Shown: positions 1 to 8,901 of the stretch, piece by piece | How positions within the stretch are numbered: position 1 is the stretch's first letter | How the letters are laid out: each line of letters begins with the position of its first letter | Assembly: GCA_905197685.1 (NCBI GenBank) | Contig: CAJJZS010000011.1 | Span: 1-64,000 of the forward strand | Direction: 5' to 3' | From: an uncultured Oscillospiraceae bacterium | GTDB lineage: Bacteria; Bacillota; Clostridia; Oscillospirales; Ruminococcaceae | Length of the DNA stretch: 64,000 bases | Position numbers and translations under genes: made by a program | Notes under the pieces: model-generated | The model's database searches: none | What the model was told of the DNA's origin: nothing | Seen by the model: only the letters and a program-made list of their open reading frames with translations

Positions 1-3
1 CAT
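1..3 (-). CDS. Possible start codon of a gene running off the left edge
   Basis: The first three bases are the complement of ATG. On the minus strand they are preceded by AAAAGGCGGT, a plausible ribosome binding site, and lie 14 bases past the stop of the preceding 75-aa ORF. A further gene of the radical SAM operon may therefore begin here. Nothing of the protein can be read. Confidence 0.3.
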
Positions 4-17
4 ACCGCCTTTTCTTG

Positions 18-245
18 TTATCCAGCCCTCCGGCTGTATCGGTTGAGCAAAAGTCCGCGTGGGATTGATGTGGTATCTTTAACTTTGGGAAACTCCGATA
101 AAACAGCCGGATATTTCGCCGTTTTATCGCTCAGGCTAATCTCTACATTTTCGTCATCAAAAACCATACAACTCATAATATGGAACTTTCGTTTTCCGCC
201 TCTTTTTGCTGTAATACCGGTCTGTGCCATTTTTGTCTTTATCAT
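18..245 (-). CDS. Small basic protein of unknown function, third ORF of the radical SAM operon
   Basis: A 75-residue ORF. The start at 245 is preferred over the ATG at 272 because AAGGAG sits six bases upstream of it. It follows the second radical SAM gene by 52 bases in the same direction. The N-terminal third is basic with a KRGGKRK stretch; the middle is acidic (FDDENVEIS); the C-terminus ends in RRAG. There is no signal peptide and no cysteine pattern beyond a single Cys. I do not recognise a family. Lying beside two radical SAM enzymes it could be a substrate peptide, a partner protein or an accessory gene. This rests on position only. Confidence 0.5.
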   Translation of the reverse strand: MIKTKMAQTGITAKRGGKRKFHIMSCMVFDDENVEISLSDKTAKYPAVLSEFPKVKDTTSIPRGLLLNRYSRRAG

Positions 246-297
246 ACCAGTCTCCTTTTGAACTTCTGCCATCCGGCATTGTTTACTTGCTCCCCTC

Positions 298-1551
298 TTA
301 CAGTTTGATCTGCTCGGGGAATGCTTTTTTTCTCATAATGCCCCACATTTTATCAATATAAGACAATGTATAAAAATTCTCGTAGTGATGATAGTAAAAA
401 GCACCTCTTAGTGTCATCTCATAAGTACCGTTATGTTCTTTGATAAAACCTAATCGTTTTGCCGCCCAAAGTTCAAATCCATACATTTTTTTCAACGGTA
501 CACCAAAGAATTTTTCAAAATCACTCGCATTTACTTTTGTACTGTATGCTGTCCAGAAAAGCCAGTAAATCATCCTCTGCCGTTTAGTAAAGCGAAGTGT
601 CAATGACGTGGCAAGCTCACCAAAACGAATTCTTTCACAGTAGGACTCTACATCAAAAGTATTGATTTTGAATTGTTCTTTGAATAAGCTCACGGCAGAG
701 CAACCAAATCCGAGAAAGTTATCTCTGGTCATGGATGAGTAGTTTGCGTTGAATTCGCTTGAGAAAGTCCAGATAGAATTTCGAAAATATCCTTTATCCA
801 AACAGTATTCCGTGATGGCATCCAGCAATTCCCGTTTTTCTTTTTTGGGCATTATTGAAACGGGGCTTTCTGTAAACGTAAAATCAATAAACGGATACAT
901 GGCAACATGATTTGCCCCCAATGAAAAAGCCTTATCAATGTCTGATTTCAAATCGTCATAGGTTTGTCCGGGCAAAGCAAAGATAAAGTCCATAGAAACA
1001 GTTTCAAAAGGAACAATTGACAAAGCGGACATCATAGAAGCTGTATTCATTCTCTTTCTGCCAAGAATCTTTTGGTACTTGTCGCAAAAAGATTGAATAC
1101 CAATGCTGATTTTTGTTACACCTGCATCTTTCAATGTTTGCAGCACATCCACATTCAAATTATCAGGGTGAAGCTCTATTCCAATCCCTTCTGTAATAAT
1201 AAAGTGTTCATTCAATGCGTCAACAATTTCTTTTATACGATTGGCTGCAAGCGCAGGTGTTCCTCCGCCAAAATAGAGACCGGTTACTTTTTTGCGTCCT
1301 GTATGTTGTCTGCCTACAAGGTGTATTTCTTGAATCAAAGAATCTATGTATCTGTCGCACAGCTCAGCGGAATACTGTACCTTGCAATAAGGACAAAAGT
1401 TACAGATACTTTTGCAGAAAGGAATATGAACATACAGTCCAAGATTTTCACATTCTGCAAACGGCAATATCCGGTCATATTCATTTTTAAATGTAAAAGG
1501 CTGTACTGTTCGGGTAAGCCACATTCTTGTTAAACTTGTAATAAAACTCAT
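298..1551 (-). CDS. Radical SAM protein, HemN/HemW-like
   Basis: 417 residues. Near residue 45 the segment YVHIPFC opens the radical SAM core, with the CX3CX2C iron-sulfur motif (CKSICNFC) and an extra CPYC beside it. GLYFGGGTP is the glycine-rich SAM-binding strand, and MDFIFALPGQTYDDL near residue 220 matches the HemN/HemW family. The C-terminal half resembles the HemN C-terminal domain. AGGAG precedes the start, seven bases after the upstream radical SAM stop, so the two are co-transcribed. Family members include oxygen-independent coproporphyrinogen oxidases, heme chaperones and heme-degrading methyltransferases. With no heme genes visible and a second radical SAM partner, a specialised role is likely. 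Substrate unknown. Confidence 0.75.
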   Translation of the reverse strand: MSFITSLTRMWLTRTVQPFTFKNEYDRILPFAECENLGLYVHIPFCKSICNFCPYCKVQYSAELCDRYIDSLIQEIHLVGRQHTGRKKVTGLYFGGGTPALAANRIKEIVDALNEHFIITEGIGIELHPDNLNVDVLQTLKDAGVTKISIGIQSFCDKYQKILGRKRMNTASMMSALSIVPFETVSMDFIFALPGQTYDDLKSDIDKAFSLGANHVAMYPFIDFTFTESPVSIMPKKEKRELLDAITEYCLDKGYFRNSIWTFSSEFNANYSSMTRDNFLGFGCSAVSLFKEQFKINTFDVESYCERIRFGELATSLTLRFTKRQRMIYWLFWTAYSTKVNASDFEKFFGVPLKKMYGFELWAAKRLGFIKEHNGTYEMTLRGAFYYHHYENFYTLSYIDKMWGIMRKKAFPEQIKL

Positions 1552-1558
1552 ATTACTC

Positions 1559-2461
1559 CTAAATGTACTTCAAATATGTATGAAGCATCTCAAAGATTAT
1601 TTTGGGATTGCCTTTGAACAGAAGCGTATATTCAGCAACAAAAAAGTATCCGCACTGATCGCAAAGACCGGGAACATCTATGCAGCGACCACAGGTAAAT
1701 AACTTTCCGTTTTCCATCACAACGCATTGATGACAGGGTGTTGGGAAACAATTTTCGATGAGATATGGAAACGCACTTTTTAGGTTAAATACAGGTACGC
1801 CTTCTTTCATCATTTGAGTTATTGTATCGCAACATTTGGCTTTTTCTTCCTTAGTTAAAGCCAATTCTTTTGTATCGGGGTATGGTGTATGGAAATTGAA
1901 CGATACTGCACGAACATTTTTCGTGTCACGAGCCGTTAGACACACATCTCGCACATAGTCTTTGTTAATTCGATTGATAGCCATGTAAAAGCAGATATTA
2001 TTTGCGGTAGCATTACTGATATTCTTCATAATGGTATCGTAAGTATCACCACGAACTTCGTTATGACGCTGCTTATCCCCGTCCACGCTCAAAAGAATCA
2101 AATCTGCTTCCGGGAGATCAATGGGGAATGTACCATTTGTAACTACATTAACAATGAGGAATCCCATGTTTTTCGCTTCAATGACCAGGTCTCTCAGCGT
2201 GCGTTCACCGTCTTTCCAAAGGAATGTTTCACCTCCGCAAAAAAACAAAATGCGAACACCCATATCATATAGTTTCTGCATCTCTTGCCGAATTTGTTCA
2301 TACGGGTAGATGATTGCTGTGATATTGTTGACGGAGCAATGTTTGCAATGCAAGTTACATTTATCTGTAACAATTACAGTTCCGAGAATTGGCGATTTTT
2401 TTCTAAACAGAATTGTCTTTATGCCAAAAGCAGCAAAATACAAAAAAGATGATAGTTGCAT
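1559..2461 (-). CDS. Radical SAM protein with C-terminal cysteine-rich (SPASM-like) region
   Basis: 300 residues. The CX3CX2C motif is in VTDKCNLHCKHCSVN near residue 33, followed by the FFCGGETFL strand and LLSVDGD. Around residues 230-265 is a second cysteine cluster (CFPTPCHQC, CGRC, CDQCG), like the auxiliary-cluster regions of SPASM or HpnH-like enzymes. GGAGAT lies upstream of the ATG. First gene of the operon, just below a promoter and palindrome. SPASM enzymes commonly modify peptides, which makes the small third ORF interesting, but the substrate cannot be read. The operon is visibly more A/T-rich than its right neighbour, suggesting acquisition. Confidence 0.75.
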   Translation of the reverse strand: MQLSSFLYFAAFGIKTILFRKKSPILGTVIVTDKCNLHCKHCSVNNITAIIYPYEQIRQEMQKLYDMGVRILFFCGGETFLWKDGERTLRDLVIEAKNMGFLIVNVVTNGTFPIDLPEADLILLSVDGDKQRHNEVRGDTYDTIMKNISNATANNICFYMAINRINKDYVRDVCLTARDTKNVRAVSFNFHTPYPDTKELALTKEEKAKCCDTITQMMKEGVPVFNLKSAFPYLIENCFPTPCHQCVVMENGKLFTCGRCIDVPGLCDQCGYFFVAEYTLLFKGNPKIIFEMLHTYLKYI

Positions 2462-2494
2462 AATTTATCTCCATAATCCTAATACAAAATATCC

Positions 2495-2510
2495 AAGTAT
2501 GTACATACTT
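2495..2510. promoter_or_regulatory. Perfect 16-bp palindrome, likely repressor operator
   Basis: AAGTATGTACATACTT is perfectly self-complementary and lies directly downstream of the -10 box of the radical SAM operon, where a bound repressor would block transcription. Size and symmetry fit a TetR-type operator; no TetR gene is in the window. Confidence 0.6.
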
Positions 2511-2511
2511 T

Positions 2512-2540
2512 ATAATAAACGATTTTTGTCGTTTTTTCAA
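2512..2540 (-). promoter_or_regulatory. Promoter of the radical SAM operon
   Basis: On the minus strand TTGAAA (2540-2535) is separated by 17 bases from TATTAT (2517-2512). The next gene, at 2461, begins about 50 bases downstream. Confidence 0.65.
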
Positions 2541-2781
2541 GATAACATAAAACAATCCATCATCTTAAATTTTAAAGAAACATCTCCAAGTCAACTTGGT
2601 GTGTGTGATAATCAGTTAGGCGGTTAGTATTCTGTTACTTTCTTCAGGATTCGGGATTTCCGTTAAGTATCAAATCAATGTATACAATCAATCCATTATA
2701 GATAAAACCATCAAGTTCTGACTGTTGATATATATATTGTCTGCCGCTTCATTTTTAACTGCAATTCGATGATTTTAAAAC

Positions 2782-2829
2782 ATGAAGAGAACGATGTTAA
2801 GTCTTTTAACTCAACATCGTTCTCTTCAT
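2782..2829. repeat. 17-bp perfect inverted repeat between radical SAM operon and MATE gene
   Basis: ATGAAGAGAACGATGTT (2782-2798) is mirrored exactly at 2813-2829 around a 14-base loop that can also partly pair. On the minus strand it ends in TGTTTTAAAA, a weak U-tract. It could terminate the MATE transcript or mark the border of the A/T-rich segment. Together with a small CCCCTGAT/ATCGGGGG hairpin at about 2900-2920 it fills the 480-base gap between genes. Confidence 0.5.
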
Positions 2830-2943
2830 AACTGTTTTCTAACTGTATCAAACAAGTGTCATAAAACTGCAATTTTTAAGATTTATTGCCTTGCGCGTTC
2901 CCCTGATGTTATCGGGGGAGCCTTGTTTACTCTGTCAGTATTG

Positions 2944-4308
2944 TTAGGAAGCCGAGCTTGCCTGCACTTTGGCAAAGGCTTTTTTGCGCACGGCAAGGTA
3001 GCAGATTGCGTGAATTGCCGCCGTTAAAATCCAGGAAATCGGGTAGGAGATATACAGGCAGAACAGCGTTCTTTCCCACTGGAAGATAGTAAAAATCCAA
3101 ATCACGCGGAACAGGCACGCGCCGGTCAGCGACACCAGCATCGGCATAATCGAATATCCCAGACCGCGGATACTGCCGACAAAGACATCCATCACACCGC
3201 ACAGGAAGTAGGTACAACTGATGATGCTCATTCTCAACAGTCCGTATTGAATAACCTGCGGGTCGGAGGAGTAAATGCCAAGCAGCTTGTCACCCAAAAG
3301 ATATGCGCCGTTGCCCAACACCAGACCGACCACCGAAACAACCAGCAGGCACTGAACCAAAATCTTATCTACACGCTTAAATTGTTTTGCGCCCATGTTC
3401 TGTCCGGTAAAGCTCAAAGAAGTCTGGTATACCGCGTTCATCGCAGTGTACACAAAGCCTTCGATATTGCTTGCCGCAGTGTTTCCTGCCATAACCAAAG
3501 AACCGAACGAGTTGACCGAGGACTGAATCAATACATTGGAAATATTGAAAATCATGCCCTGCAAGCCTGCCGGCAAACCAATTTTGAGCATCTCTTTCAA
3601 ACATTCTCCGTGCATCTTCATCTCTTTGATATTTAAGTGGCACGGACCGTCCATTCCCATCAGACACAGCAAAATCAAAACGGCAGAAATTGCCTGGGAA
3701 ATAATGGTCGCCAGCGCAACGCCCGCAACGCCCATATGAAAAACAATTACAAAAATCAGGTTAAAGATGACATTGATAACACCCGACAAAAACAAAAAGT
3801 AGAGCGGGCGCTTGGTATCACCGATTGCTCTGAGGATTGCCGCACCGAAGTTATATACCATAAAGGCGGGCATTCCCACAAAATAAATTCTCATGTACAA
3901 GGTTGCCTGGTCGATAACATCGTCCGGCGTTCCGGTCAGCTCCAATAACGGACGCGCCAAAAACAATCCGACAAAAATCAACAAAACACCGCCGCCGATT
4001 GCTGTCAGCATCGCGGTATGCACTGTTTTGCTCACTCCCTCGGCGTCCCTTGCGCCGTAATACCTTGCAAGCACTACGTTTGTACCAACCGAAACACCGA
4101 TAAACAGATTGATAATCAGATTGATTAAGGAGCTGGTGGAGCCTACTGCCGCCAGCGCTTCACTGCCCGAAAATCTTCCCACTACGATGATGTCCGCCGC
4201 GTTAAATAACAGCTGCAAAATGCCCGACAGCATCAGCGGAACGGAAAAAACCAGAATCTTGCTGAGCAGAGGACCGTTGCACATATCAATCTCATACGAC
4301 TTCTTCAT
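2944..4308 (-). CDS. MATE family multidrug/sodium antiporter
   Basis: About 454 residues with roughly twelve hydrophobic segments. The N-terminal pattern GPLLSKILVFSVPLMLSGI and the following NAADIIVVGRF segment are typical of MATE exporters, which use a sodium or proton gradient to expel cationic drugs or metabolites. The start at 4308 is chosen because GAAGGGGTG precedes it; an upstream ATG at 4362 lacks a good site. A terminator at 4506-4547 separates it from the phosphoglucomutase gene. Substrate not predictable. A second, distinct MATE gene lies at 28901. Confidence 0.9.
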   Translation of the reverse strand: MKKSYEIDMCNGPLLSKILVFSVPLMLSGILQLLFNAADIIVVGRFSGSEALAAVGSTSSLINLIINLFIGVSVGTNVVLARYYGARDAEGVSKTVHTAMLTAIGGGVLLIFVGLFLARPLLELTGTPDDVIDQATLYMRIYFVGMPAFMVYNFGAAILRAIGDTKRPLYFLFLSGVINVIFNLIFVIVFHMGVAGVALATIISQAISAVLILLCLMGMDGPCHLNIKEMKMHGECLKEMLKIGLPAGLQGMIFNISNVLIQSSVNSFGSLVMAGNTAASNIEGFVYTAMNAVYQTSLSFTGQNMGAKQFKRVDKILVQCLLVVSVVGLVLGNGAYLLGDKLLGIYSSDPQVIQYGLLRMSIISCTYFLCGVMDVFVGSIRGLGYSIMPMLVSLTGACLFRVIWIFTIFQWERTLFCLYISYPISWILTAAIHAICYLAVRKKAFAKVQASSAS

Positions 4309-4503
4309 ACTGTAACACCCCTTCGTTTCTTTTTTAAAATGGAAATAAAAGATACTTTTCATTATAAAGAAGCCGCTTCATAATTGCAAGTCCGTTGTTC
4401 TTTTTCGCCTGTATAAATTTTCCTTGTTTTATGCGGATTTTTTGAGAAAATTACCTATTTTTTAAAATTTTGTGTTGCTTTCGGTATATTTTTCCGACCA
4501 AAA

Positions 4504-4548
4504 GAAAAAAGGCTGCGGAAAAGACAAGTCCTTTCCGTCAGCCTTTTG
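4504..4548 (-). terminator. Rho-independent terminator after phosphoglucomutase
   Basis: On the minus strand AAAAGGCTGACGGAAAGGAC pairs with a near-complement ending in AGCCTTTTTTC. It sits just past the stop of the 4561-6276 gene. Confidence 0.8.
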
Positions 4549-4560
4549 ATAGTATTTACT

Positions 4561-6276
4561 TTATTGTTCCATCAAAATCTCGGTGCTTTGGAACAAACGC
4601 TTTGCAATCTCGTCAATCTGAGATTTATCATTAGTAACAATCGTCAGGTATACTTTAATCTTCGGCTCGGTACCGGACGGACGAACAATTACTTTCAGAT
4701 TGTTGTCCAAATCGTACTCCAATACATTGGATTTTGGCAGAGTCAACGCATTTTCTCCTCCGGTGCGCAAATCTTTGCGAATCGAGGTCTGATAATCCGC
4801 ATAACTTAAAACATGGTACATTCCGAAAGATTTCGGCGGATTTTCTCTGAGCTGCTTCATGATACAGTTCATCGTTTCCATACCGTCGGTTCCTTCAAAG
4901 GTGTAACCCTTTACTCTTGCGGCATAGAAGCCGAAGCGGCGGAAAATTTCTTCCAGGGCATCAATTAAAGTCTTGCCCTGTTTTTTATAATACTCTGCCA
5001 TTTCGCAGATAATCATCGAAGCATTTACCGCGTCTTTATCCCGAACATGACCGCCCGTCACATAGCCGTAGCTTTCTTCAAAGCCCAGCAGGAAGCGGTT
5101 TTCCTCGCCCTTTTGCTCCAGGATACTAATCTGCTCGCCGATATACTTAAATCCGGTCAGAACGTTAATCATCTCAATGCCGTAGCTTTTTGCCACTACA
5201 TCGGCAAGCGGGGTGGACACAATGGATTTTACCGCAATCGGTTTTTTCGGCATGGTTCCCTGCGCCAGCTTCTGTTTTGCAATATAATCCAGCATCAGCA
5301 CGCCCACCTCGTTTCCGCTTGGCAGGACATATTCTCCGTGATGTTTTACCGCAATACCCACGCGGTCTGCATCCGGGTCGGTTGCAAGCACCAAATCCCC
5401 GTCAAGTCGGCTGCACAGCTCAATTCCCAAACGAAGCGTTTCTTTCTCCTCCGGATTCGGATACGGGCAGGTCGGGAAGTTTCCGTCCGGACGCTGCTGT
5501 TCCTTTACCATCGCAATATCTTCTACTCCGATGCGGTACAAAATGCGCTGTACCAGCTTATTTCCGGTTCCGTTCAGCGGGGTATATACCACCTTCAGGT
5601 CGCTTTTGTGAACCGGTTCTTTGCTGACGCGCAGCGCAAATACGCGATCCAGATATTCATCAACCAAATCATCGGAAATATACTCAATCATACCGGAACG
5701 CAAGCCTTCTTCCAGGGAGATTTTCTTAACTCCGGTGAAGATATCGGTCTTTGCCGCCAGTTCCAGTACCTTTGCCGCCGCCTGCGGGTTCAGCTGACAG
5801 CCATCGTCCCCATACGCTTTATATCCGTTGTACTGCGCCGGGTTGTGGCTTGCCGTAATGACAATACCCGCGCTGCAACGCAGCCTGCGAACCGCAAAAG
5901 AAAGGGTGGGGGTCGGCATCAATTCGCGGAACAAATATGCCTTTACCCCGTTTGCCGCAAACACCCGCGCGGTGATGCGGGCAAACTGGTCGCTTTTAAT
6001 TCTGCTGTCATAAGCGATTGCCACCGATGGATTTTCATACTGCTGTTTTACATAATCCGCCATGCCCTGGGTTGCCAAAGCGACGGTATAAATATTCATA
6101 CGATTGGTTCCGACGCCCAGGATTCCCCGCAGACCTGCTGTTCCGAATTCCAGCATTTTGACAAAGCGTTCCTTTATTTCGCGGTCGTTGCCCTCAATCT
6201 CTTTCATTTCCCCGATAAGGTCCGGGTCCTCCAGCTTTTGAGATTTCCAGATTTCATAGTTTTCAAGATAATTCAC
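4561..6276 (-). CDS. pgcA: Phosphoglucomutase / phosphomannomutase (alpha-D-phosphohexomutase)
   Basis: 571 residues, the usual length for Firmicutes PgcA. It interconverts glucose-1-phosphate and glucose-6-phosphate, feeding cell-wall and exopolysaccharide precursors. Four family signatures are visible in order: the phosphoserine loop TASHNPAQYNGYK, the metal-binding DPDADRVGIA, the sugar-binding GFEESYGYVTGG and the phosphate-binding RPSGTEPKIKVY near the C-terminus. The start is GTG with AAAGGATG upstream. It has its own promoter (6393-6421) and terminator, so it is monocistronic. Whether glucose or mannose phosphate is preferred cannot be told from sequence. Confidence 0.93.
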   Translation of the reverse strand: MNYLENYEIWKSQKLEDPDLIGEMKEIEGNDREIKERFVKMLEFGTAGLRGILGVGTNRMNIYTVALATQGMADYVKQQYENPSVAIAYDSRIKSDQFARITARVFAANGVKAYLFRELMPTPTLSFAVRRLRCSAGIVITASHNPAQYNGYKAYGDDGCQLNPQAAAKVLELAAKTDIFTGVKKISLEEGLRSGMIEYISDDLVDEYLDRVFALRVSKEPVHKSDLKVVYTPLNGTGNKLVQRILYRIGVEDIAMVKEQQRPDGNFPTCPYPNPEEKETLRLGIELCSRLDGDLVLATDPDADRVGIAVKHHGEYVLPSGNEVGVLMLDYIAKQKLAQGTMPKKPIAVKSIVSTPLADVVAKSYGIEMINVLTGFKYIGEQISILEQKGEENRFLLGFEESYGYVTGGHVRDKDAVNASMIICEMAEYYKKQGKTLIDALEEIFRRFGFYAARVKGYTFEGTDGMETMNCIMKQLRENPPKSFGMYHVLSYADYQTSIRKDLRTGGENALTLPKSNVLEYDLDNNLKVIVRPSGTEPKIKVYLTIVTNDKSQIDEIAKRLFQSTEILMEQ

Positions 6277-6392
6277 TGCGGCTCATCCTTTCTGAATGTA
6301 TCGCGAAAGACCGAGTCCCGTTTCTGAATGTCAGATGGAATCAGCCTCTCTTCTTTTCGTAAAATTATACAAAAACAATCTATTCCATTTTT

Positions 6393-6421
6393 ATTCTATA
6401 TCCTTTTTGCTGAAAAGTCAA
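6393..6421 (-). promoter_or_regulatory. Promoter of pgcA
   Basis: Minus-strand TTGACT (6421-6416), 17-base spacer, TAGAAT (6398-6393), about 115 bases upstream of the GTG start. The rest of the 6277-6549 gap shows only A/T-rich sequence. Confidence 0.65.
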
Positions 6422-6549
6422 TTCTTTCTCCCTGTTCCGAAAACTTTTTACAAAGACACAAATCTGTTTTTTCAAAAACTTAACAGAAAACAAGGCGGGC
6501 TGCGACACCCTCCTCCTCCTGTCCACTTTTAAAAAACAACTGTTTTCTA

Positions 6550-6578
6550 TTTACAGACGATTCAAATTATATTAGAAT
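6550..6578 (+). promoter_or_regulatory. Promoter of the 6615 membrane protein gene
   Basis: TTTACA (6550-6555), 17-base spacer, TAGAAT (6573-6578), placing the transcript start about 30 bases before the ribosome binding site. Confidence 0.6.
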
Positions 6579-6614
6579 AATAAAAAGAAAATCTATTTGG
6601 AAAAGAGGGCGTTT

Positions 6615-7070
6615 ATGAAAGAACAAACACTGAAAAAAATAAACCGATCCGTCTTTCTTCTTTTTCTGGCTGACCTGCTGTCTTTGTTAGGCTACGAACA
6701 AGCTCGACAGCATCAGCAAACCACATTTACCTGCGACCGAACTTTGTTCTACTGGTTTTACCTGTTCCCGCTCGCTTTCCTGCTCGGCGGGTATTTGCTG
6801 GGGCAGCTCATTCTGCGAAAAAGCGGACTTTCCCTTCTGCCAAAAACAGAAAAAGTTTTGTTTTTCTGTATCACCGCTTTGCTTACTGTATACTTTGCAA
6901 TTTCCGTCCTTTTAACGGTTAATCATTTTCTGCCGTTCCTGCCACAGCATATTACAACTGCGCTGTATTATCCTACTATGATTGTTTTTACCAAATGTCT
7001 GCTCGTCTTTTTGGTTTTCGGTATTTTGCTGTCCCTGTGCATTTGCAGTCATAATAAAAGGGAAGATTGA
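6615..7070 (+). CDS. Hypothetical membrane protein, four predicted TM segments
   Basis: About 151 residues starting at the ATG preceded by AGAGGG; an upstream in-frame TTG at 6597 has no better site. Four hydrophobic segments are visible at roughly residues 12-30, 48-70, 82-105 and 122-145, with a short basic tail ending HNKRED. No recognisable motif. It is flanked by its own promoter and a bidirectional terminator, so it is a single-gene unit facing the pyrophosphatase gene. No functional call can be made. Confidence 0.7.
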   Translation: MKEQTLKKINRSVFLLFLADLLSLLGYEQARQHQQTTFTCDRTLFYWFYLFPLAFLLGGYLLGQLILRKSGLSLLPKTEKVLFFCITALLTVYFAISVLLTVNHFLPFLPQHITTALYYPTMIVFTKCLLVFLVFGILLSLCICSHNKRED

Positions 7071-7086
7071 AAGTAAATCGTTTGTC

Positions 7087-7123
7087 AAAAATAAAAGGAG
7101 GGAAAATCCCTCCTTTTATTTTT
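7087..7123. terminator. Bidirectional terminator
   Basis: AAAATAAAAGGAGGGA and TCCCTCCTTTTATTTT form a perfect stem with a tiny AAA loop. It serves the + gene ending at 7070 and the - gene ending at 7151. Confidence 0.9.
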
Positions 7124-7150
7124 GAGCTTTTTATTGTTATCTATTGTCGA

Positions 7151-8800
7151 TTACTGCTGCAAGGTCGCGATAATCGAGGGAAGGAACTGCTTCTTTCTGG
7201 AAACCATACCGGGAACCAACAAACCGTCCTGCGGAATCTGCTCGATATGGTTGGACTGTTTGAGTACTTCCTCGGCGCGCGCGCCTCCGCACAGTACAAT
7301 GGTGCTTTCTTCGATGATGTTGGTCAGCATGAAAAACAGCATGGTGGAAGGGTCCTTCTCCTGCTTTTCCCTCATAAATTGGTTCAGAGAGGGGATCAGG
7401 CTGCGCAGTACGCTGTCGCTGACCGATGTAATCTGTCCCACACCAAAGCTGACGCCCGCAGTAGAAAAGGTCTTGTAATCCTGATAAAAAATCTCCTCGG
7501 TGGAGCGGGAGGACAGGTCGCTTGCCGCTTCAAACATTTCCTGCGCGTACTGCGGAATATCAATGCCTGCAATCTGCGCCAAATCCTGCGCCGCAGCGCG
7601 ATCCACTTCGGTACAGGTCGGGGAGCGGAACATCAGCGTATCGGAAAGAATTGCCGAACAAAGCAAACCTGCTGTCTGACGGTCAATCTCTACCTGATTC
7701 TCACAATACATCTGATATACAATCGTTGCGGTGCAGCCCAACGGCTGATTGCGGAAGAAAACAGGATTGATGCTTTCCAAACCGCCCAAACGGTGATGGT
7801 CGATAATTTCCAGAATATCTGCGCCATCTACCCCGTCTACTGCCTGATTGCGCTCGTTGTGATCCACCAAAATCACCTGTTTTTTCTCGGTAGCAAGGAA
7901 GGAACGCTTGGAAATCTGCCCGATGTAACGCCCGTGTTCGTCTAATACCGGAAAATAGCGGTGACGCTCCTTTGCCATAACCTCTTTGACATCATCGGTG
8001 TAATCATATAGAGAAAAGGAAAGAATGTGGTGCGCTGTCATAAAGAAATCAACCGGCATACTTTGATTGATTAAGCGCGCTACCGTATAAGAATCATAGG
8101 GACTGGAAAGAATGATACAGCCTTTCTTTTTTGCCCGCTCCACAATCGTTTCGTTCGGTTCGGCATTGGTGCAAAGCACGATACAGGACGCGCCGATTTC
8201 CACCGAAAAGAACTGCGATTCAAATCGGTTTCCGATGATGACAATATCGTTTTCCGCTACATAATCCACCATCATTTCCGGCGTATTTGCCGCAATCGTA
8301 ACTCTGCCTTTTTCAAAACAGCCGCTGATATCCCCGCAGATTACCCGTGCTTCCAAAACTTTGACGATATTTTCATACGGAGTTTTGGCTTTGGAAACAA
8401 TGCGGTTGTCATATACGTCCATATCGGAGGCGGCGATGTTGGAAATGGTAATCAAGCCTTCCGGCACTCCTTCGGAATTGGTGATACACAGGGTACTTGC
8501 ATCGTTTTCCTTCATCATGCTGTACGCCTGTTTCACCGAAATTTTGCCGTCCACTGCCGGCACTTCCTTAATCTCCATATCCGACACCCTGGTGCGGACA
8601 TTGGATAAAAACTTCGGTGCCTCTGCCCCGAAATAGGACAAAGCAAATGCGGTTTCCTTGCTGATTTCCCCCGCGCGCTTGGGCGTATAACGCTTTCCGG
8701 TCAGCTTTTGTTTGAGATTTGCATAAGCGATGGCGGAGCAAATCGAATCGGTATCGGGATTTTTATGCCCGATGACAATAACTTCTTTTTCCTGGTTCAA
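7151..8800 (-). CDS. ppaC: Manganese-dependent inorganic pyrophosphatase with CBS/DRTGG regulatory insert
   Basis: 549 residues. Family II pyrophosphatases hydrolyse PPi to phosphate and drive biosynthesis. The DHH-phosphoesterase signatures are GHKNPDTDSICSA near residue 11, VDHNE and IDHHRLGG (the DHH motif) in the second half, and an SRK motif near the C-terminus (GMVSRKKQ). Between about residues 65 and 300 is an insert of CBS repeats around a DRTGG-like domain. In characterised clostridial relatives this insert binds adenine nucleotides and controls activity. The start is TTG (8800) with GAGAGGGG upstream; the catalytic loop begins only ten residues later, which supports it. Confidence 0.92.
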   Translation of the reverse strand: MNQEKEVIVIGHKNPDTDSICSAIAYANLKQKLTGKRYTPKRAGEISKETAFALSYFGAEAPKFLSNVRTRVSDMEIKEVPAVDGKISVKQAYSMMKENDASTLCITNSEGVPEGLITISNIAASDMDVYDNRIVSKAKTPYENIVKVLEARVICGDISGCFEKGRVTIAANTPEMMVDYVAENDIVIIGNRFESQFFSVEIGASCIVLCTNAEPNETIVERAKKKGCIILSSPYDSYTVARLINQSMPVDFFMTAHHILSFSLYDYTDDVKEVMAKERHRYFPVLDEHGRYIGQISKRSFLATEKKQVILVDHNERNQAVDGVDGADILEIIDHHRLGGLESINPVFFRNQPLGCTATIVYQMYCENQVEIDRQTAGLLCSAILSDTLMFRSPTCTEVDRAAAQDLAQIAGIDIPQYAQEMFEAASDLSSRSTEEIFYQDYKTFSTAGVSFGVGQITSVSDSVLRSLIPSLNQFMREKQEKDPSTMLFFMLTNIIEESTIVLCGGARAEEVLKQSNHIEQIPQDGLLVPGMVSRKKQFLPSIIATLQQ

Positions 8801-8872
8801 TCGTGGTTACCCCTCTCTTGCATTTTGCAGATTGAGCGTCAATTCCGCTCGGTTCCGTATTCTCTAACAGCC

Positions 8873-8901
8873 ACTATACCATAATTTTTGCCGCAGGGCA
8901 A
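8873..8901 (-). promoter_or_regulatory. Promoter of the pyrophosphatase gene
   Basis: Minus-strand TTGCCC (8901-8896), 17-base spacer, TATAGT (8878-8873), about 70 bases before the TTG start. Confidence 0.65.

Noticed and set aside
1072..1533. Open frames on the + strand opposite the HemN-like gene
   Set aside because: Shadows of a clear radical SAM gene; no ribosome binding sites or family features.
2782..3027. 81-codon + strand frame covering the inverted repeat
   Set aside because: It runs into the 3' end of the MATE gene on the other strand and has no ribosome binding site.
5047..6327. 426-codon + strand frame opposite phosphoglucomutase
   Set aside because: Long only because of the codon structure of pgcA on the other strand; composition is antisense-like and there is no ribosome binding site.
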